A stretch of DNA of 17,493 bases from contig JAFTYS010000116.1 of the NCBI GenBank assembly GCA_017461285.1, positions 1 to 17,493 of the forward strand, in the 5' to 3' direction. Below are positions 14,762 to 17,493 of this stretch, in pieces; position 1 is the stretch's first letter; each line of letters begins with the position of its first letter. A program made the position numbers and the translations under genes. The notes beneath the pieces were generated by a model that saw only the letters and a list, made by a program, of their open reading frames with translations, was not told where the DNA came from and made no database searches. Origin of the DNA: Bacteroidales bacterium (GTDB taxonomy: Bacteria; Bacteroidota; Bacteroidia; Bacteroidales; UBA932).

Positions 14762-14762
<1 letters not shown>
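13902..14762 (-). CDS. SurA-like lipoprotein without a recognisable PPIase domain
   Basis: 286 residues from ATG 14762, overlapping the guaB stop by one base (TAATG). A lipoprotein signal ends in LSSC with Cys21 as the lipid anchor. Then comes a SurA-N-like helical region (VVAQAGKERLYRSDIDQVVP, 33-52) and helices up to about 125. Where a parvulin domain would follow, only its first strand is suggested (PLVKARFLRIH); the GGELG-type core seen twice in the neighbouring SurA is absent. The C-terminus (YTSERIKDIIISTRKQALIS, 248-267, to KLVIY) resembles the closing helix of Bacteroidetes SurA-type proteins. The most likely role is a membrane-tethered, non-catalytic chaperone acting with the SurA-like protein encoded 3 nt downstream. 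Confidence 0.8.
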
Positions 14763-16258
<1,496 letters not shown>

Positions 16259-16307
16259 TCATTTTTTCTGACATACACACCCGCATCAAGGGGAACTTCC
16301 TGAAATA

Positions 16308-16339
16308 ATTGACCATGTGGGAAATATTGACTAAATTTG
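16308..16339 (+). promoter_or_regulatory. Promoter of the radical SAM gene, ATTG-N20-TAAATTTG
   Basis: TAAATTTG (16332-16339) fully matches the -7 consensus and ATTG (16308-16311) matches three of four -33 bases at 20-nt spacing. The box ends only 6 nt before the ATG at 16346, so transcription probably starts at or within a few bases of the start codon. Confidence 0.5.
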
Positions 16340-16345
16340 CGAAGT

Positions 16346-17302
16346 ATGTCGCAGGAATTTGACAAATACGGCTTCCCTGAGGGAAAGAGGTACAATTCTT
16401 TTGTAGGTTACTTCAAGAGGAAGTATGGCGAGCGTCTGCAGAAGATAGTTCTGGACGCCGGCTTCACATGTCCGAACCGTGACGGAAAAGTCGGGCGCGG
16501 AGGGTGTACATATTGTGACAATGCGGCCTTCCACCCGTCATACAGCACGGCGGGAAAAAGCCTGTATCAGCAGATGGATGAAGGCATAGAGTTCCATAAG
16601 GTCCGATACCGCACTACCGAACATTATCTTGCCTATTTCCAGTCTTTTTCCAACACCTACGCCCCTCTGGAGCGTCTGAAGAAGCTGTATGAGGAAGCTC
16701 TGAGCCACCCGCAGGTCGTCGGCATCGTAATCGGGACGCGTCCCGACTGCGTGGACGAGGAGAAGCTGGACTATCTGGCCGGACTGGCAAAGGACCATGT
16801 GGTCATCGTAGAATACGGCATCGAGTCATGCTATGACGCCACCCTGCAGCGCATAAACAGAGGCCACGACTTCGAGACGGCCCGCCGGGCGGTGGAGATG
16901 ACCGCCAGGCGCGGCCTGGATGTCGGGGTCCATTTCATCCTGGGACTTCCCGGGGAAACCAGACAGATGATGCTGGATGCATGTGCCAGAATCAACGAGC
17001 TTCCGGTACGTTCCATCAAGTTCCATCAGCTGCAGATCGTCAAGGGCACGGCTATGGAGAAGGAATATGAGCAGTGTCCGCAGGATTTCGAAAGATTCAG
17101 TCTCGAAGAGTATCTGGATTTCTTTGCCGACATCCTGGAGAGACTCCGTCCGGACATACATATAGAGCGTTTCGTCGGAGAGGTTCCACCGCGTTTCGTC
17201 AACGAGACTCCATGGGGCCTGATACGCAATGTCGAGCTGCTACGCCTTCTGGACAGGAAGCTCGAAGAGAGGCAGACATGGCAGGGACGCCTGTTGGAAT
17301 AA
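16346..17302 (+). CDS. TIGR01212-family (YhcC-like) radical SAM protein
   Basis: 318 residues from ATG 16346 (MSQEFDKYGFPEGKRYNSF); a TTG 9 nt earlier overlaps the -7 box. The family opening KRYNSF is followed by the cluster motif FTCPNRDG then GGCTYC, giving C42, C54 and C57 (C-x11-C-x2-C), the wider spacing typical of this group rather than the common C-x3-C-x2-C. Further family marks are QSFSNTYAP, IGTRPDCV, EYGIES, HFILGLPGET and HQLQIVKGT. It should bind a [4Fe-4S] cluster and SAM; the substrate of the family is not established to my knowledge, though related Elp3-like proteins act on tRNA. It diverges from guaB, and the secreted-protein gene at 17341 may be co-transcribed. Confidence 0.9.
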   Translation: MSQEFDKYGFPEGKRYNSFVGYFKRKYGERLQKIVLDAGFTCPNRDGKVGRGGCTYCDNAAFHPSYSTAGKSLYQQMDEGIEFHKVRYRTTEHYLAYFQSFSNTYAPLERLKKLYEEALSHPQVVGIVIGTRPDCVDEEKLDYLAGLAKDHVVIVEYGIESCYDATLQRINRGHDFETARRAVEMTARRGLDVGVHFILGLPGETRQMMLDACARINELPVRSIKFHQLQIVKGTAMEKEYEQCPQDFERFSLEEYLDFFADILERLRPDIHIERFVGEVPPRFVNETPWGLIRNVELLRLLDRKLEERQTWQGRLLE

Positions 17303-17340
17303 ACGACTGACAATAAAACAAATACGACACATCTTACACT

Positions 17341-17493
17341 ATGAAGCGATTCTTATTATTTGCAATCTGCAGCCTGATCATCGCAGGAAACGTTTCCGGC
17401 CAGACAAAGAGGATGGCTGTGACAGCTCTTTCAGAGAACATGATGAGGCTCAACCCTGATTACGAGTCTCCCCTCGAGACACAGTCCCTCATG
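17341..17493 (+). CDS. Secreted protein N-terminus, probably a C40 (NlpC/P60) peptidase
   Basis: The 51 codons from ATG 17341 to the window end are open. MKRFLLFAICSLIIAGNVSG followed by Q is a clear signal peptide, then TKRMAVTALSENMMRLNPDY and ESPLETQSLM. The pattern of a short segment reading NMMR..PDY....ETQ.LM after the signal is how I recall Bacteroidetes C40-family peptidases with an N-terminal SH3-like domain beginning, so a peptidoglycan-cleaving enzyme is the best guess. The catalytic Cys and His lie outside the window and cannot be checked. It starts 38 nt after the radical SAM stop without a recognisable -7 box of its own, so it may be transcribed from the radical SAM promoter. 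Confidence 0.65.
   Translation, partial: MKRFLLFAICSLIIAGNVSGQTKRMAVTALSENMMRLNPDYESPLETQSLM

Overview
The window looks like chromosomal DNA from a member of the Bacteroidales, probably an uncultured gut-type lineage. Three things point there: repeated TAnnTTTG (-7) promoter boxes in front of genes, the guaB / parvulin lipoprotein / SurA-like PPIase / OstA-like gene order, and LytS/LytTR-type regulators. The placement is inference; no rRNA or other phylogenetic marker is present. I see no tRNA, rRNA, CRISPR array, insertion sequence or phage gene.

Layout. 1-147 is the 5' end of a minus-strand membrane-protein gene cut by the window edge. 148-422 is the longest gap and holds two nested palindromic units. 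423-1544 (minus) is a membrane-anchored WG-repeat protein. 1706-2221 is a guanine-deaminase-like nucleoside deaminase, facing a TrkH potassium transporter (2222-3688, minus). 3795-4361 is xanthine phosphoribosyltransferase, followed at 4365-4536 by what looks like the two ends of a deleted NCS2 xanthine permease. 4539-4985 (minus) is free methionine-(R)-sulfoxide reductase. 5106-6910 is a LytS-type histidine kinase and LytTR response regulator with overlapping stop and start. 6921-7628 (minus) is an SGNH hydrolase, and 7799-8599 a four-TM membrane protein with a LytTR DNA-binding domain. 16231 down to 8610 is a tightly packed five-gene minus-strand operon: guaB, parvulin-type lipoprotein, SurA-like PPIase, OstA/LptA-like protein, DUF5009-type acyltransferase. 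16346-17302 is a TIGR01212/YhcC-type radical SAM protein. 17341-17493 is the start of a secreted protein, probably a C40 (NlpC/P60) peptidase.

How the parts fit. Three enzymes meet at the xanthine/XMP node: the deaminase (guanine to xanthine), Xpt (xanthine to XMP) and GuaB (IMP to XMP); the permease that would have fed Xpt is a relic. The guaB operon also supplies envelope biogenesis: two periplasmic chaperones and an LPS-transport-like protein. The central region is regulatory: a two-component system whose sensor has a striking Met/His/Pro-rich loop, and a one-component membrane LytTR protein whose promoter lies inside an inverted repeat.

Most of this is ordinary housekeeping or regulatory DNA. 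The items most worth a second look are the paired palindromes at 275-403, the permease relic, the Met/His/Pro-rich sensor loop, the operator-like palindromes at xpt and at the membrane LytTR gene, the DSL-repeat blocks of the OstA-like protein, and the possibly leaderless radical SAM gene.
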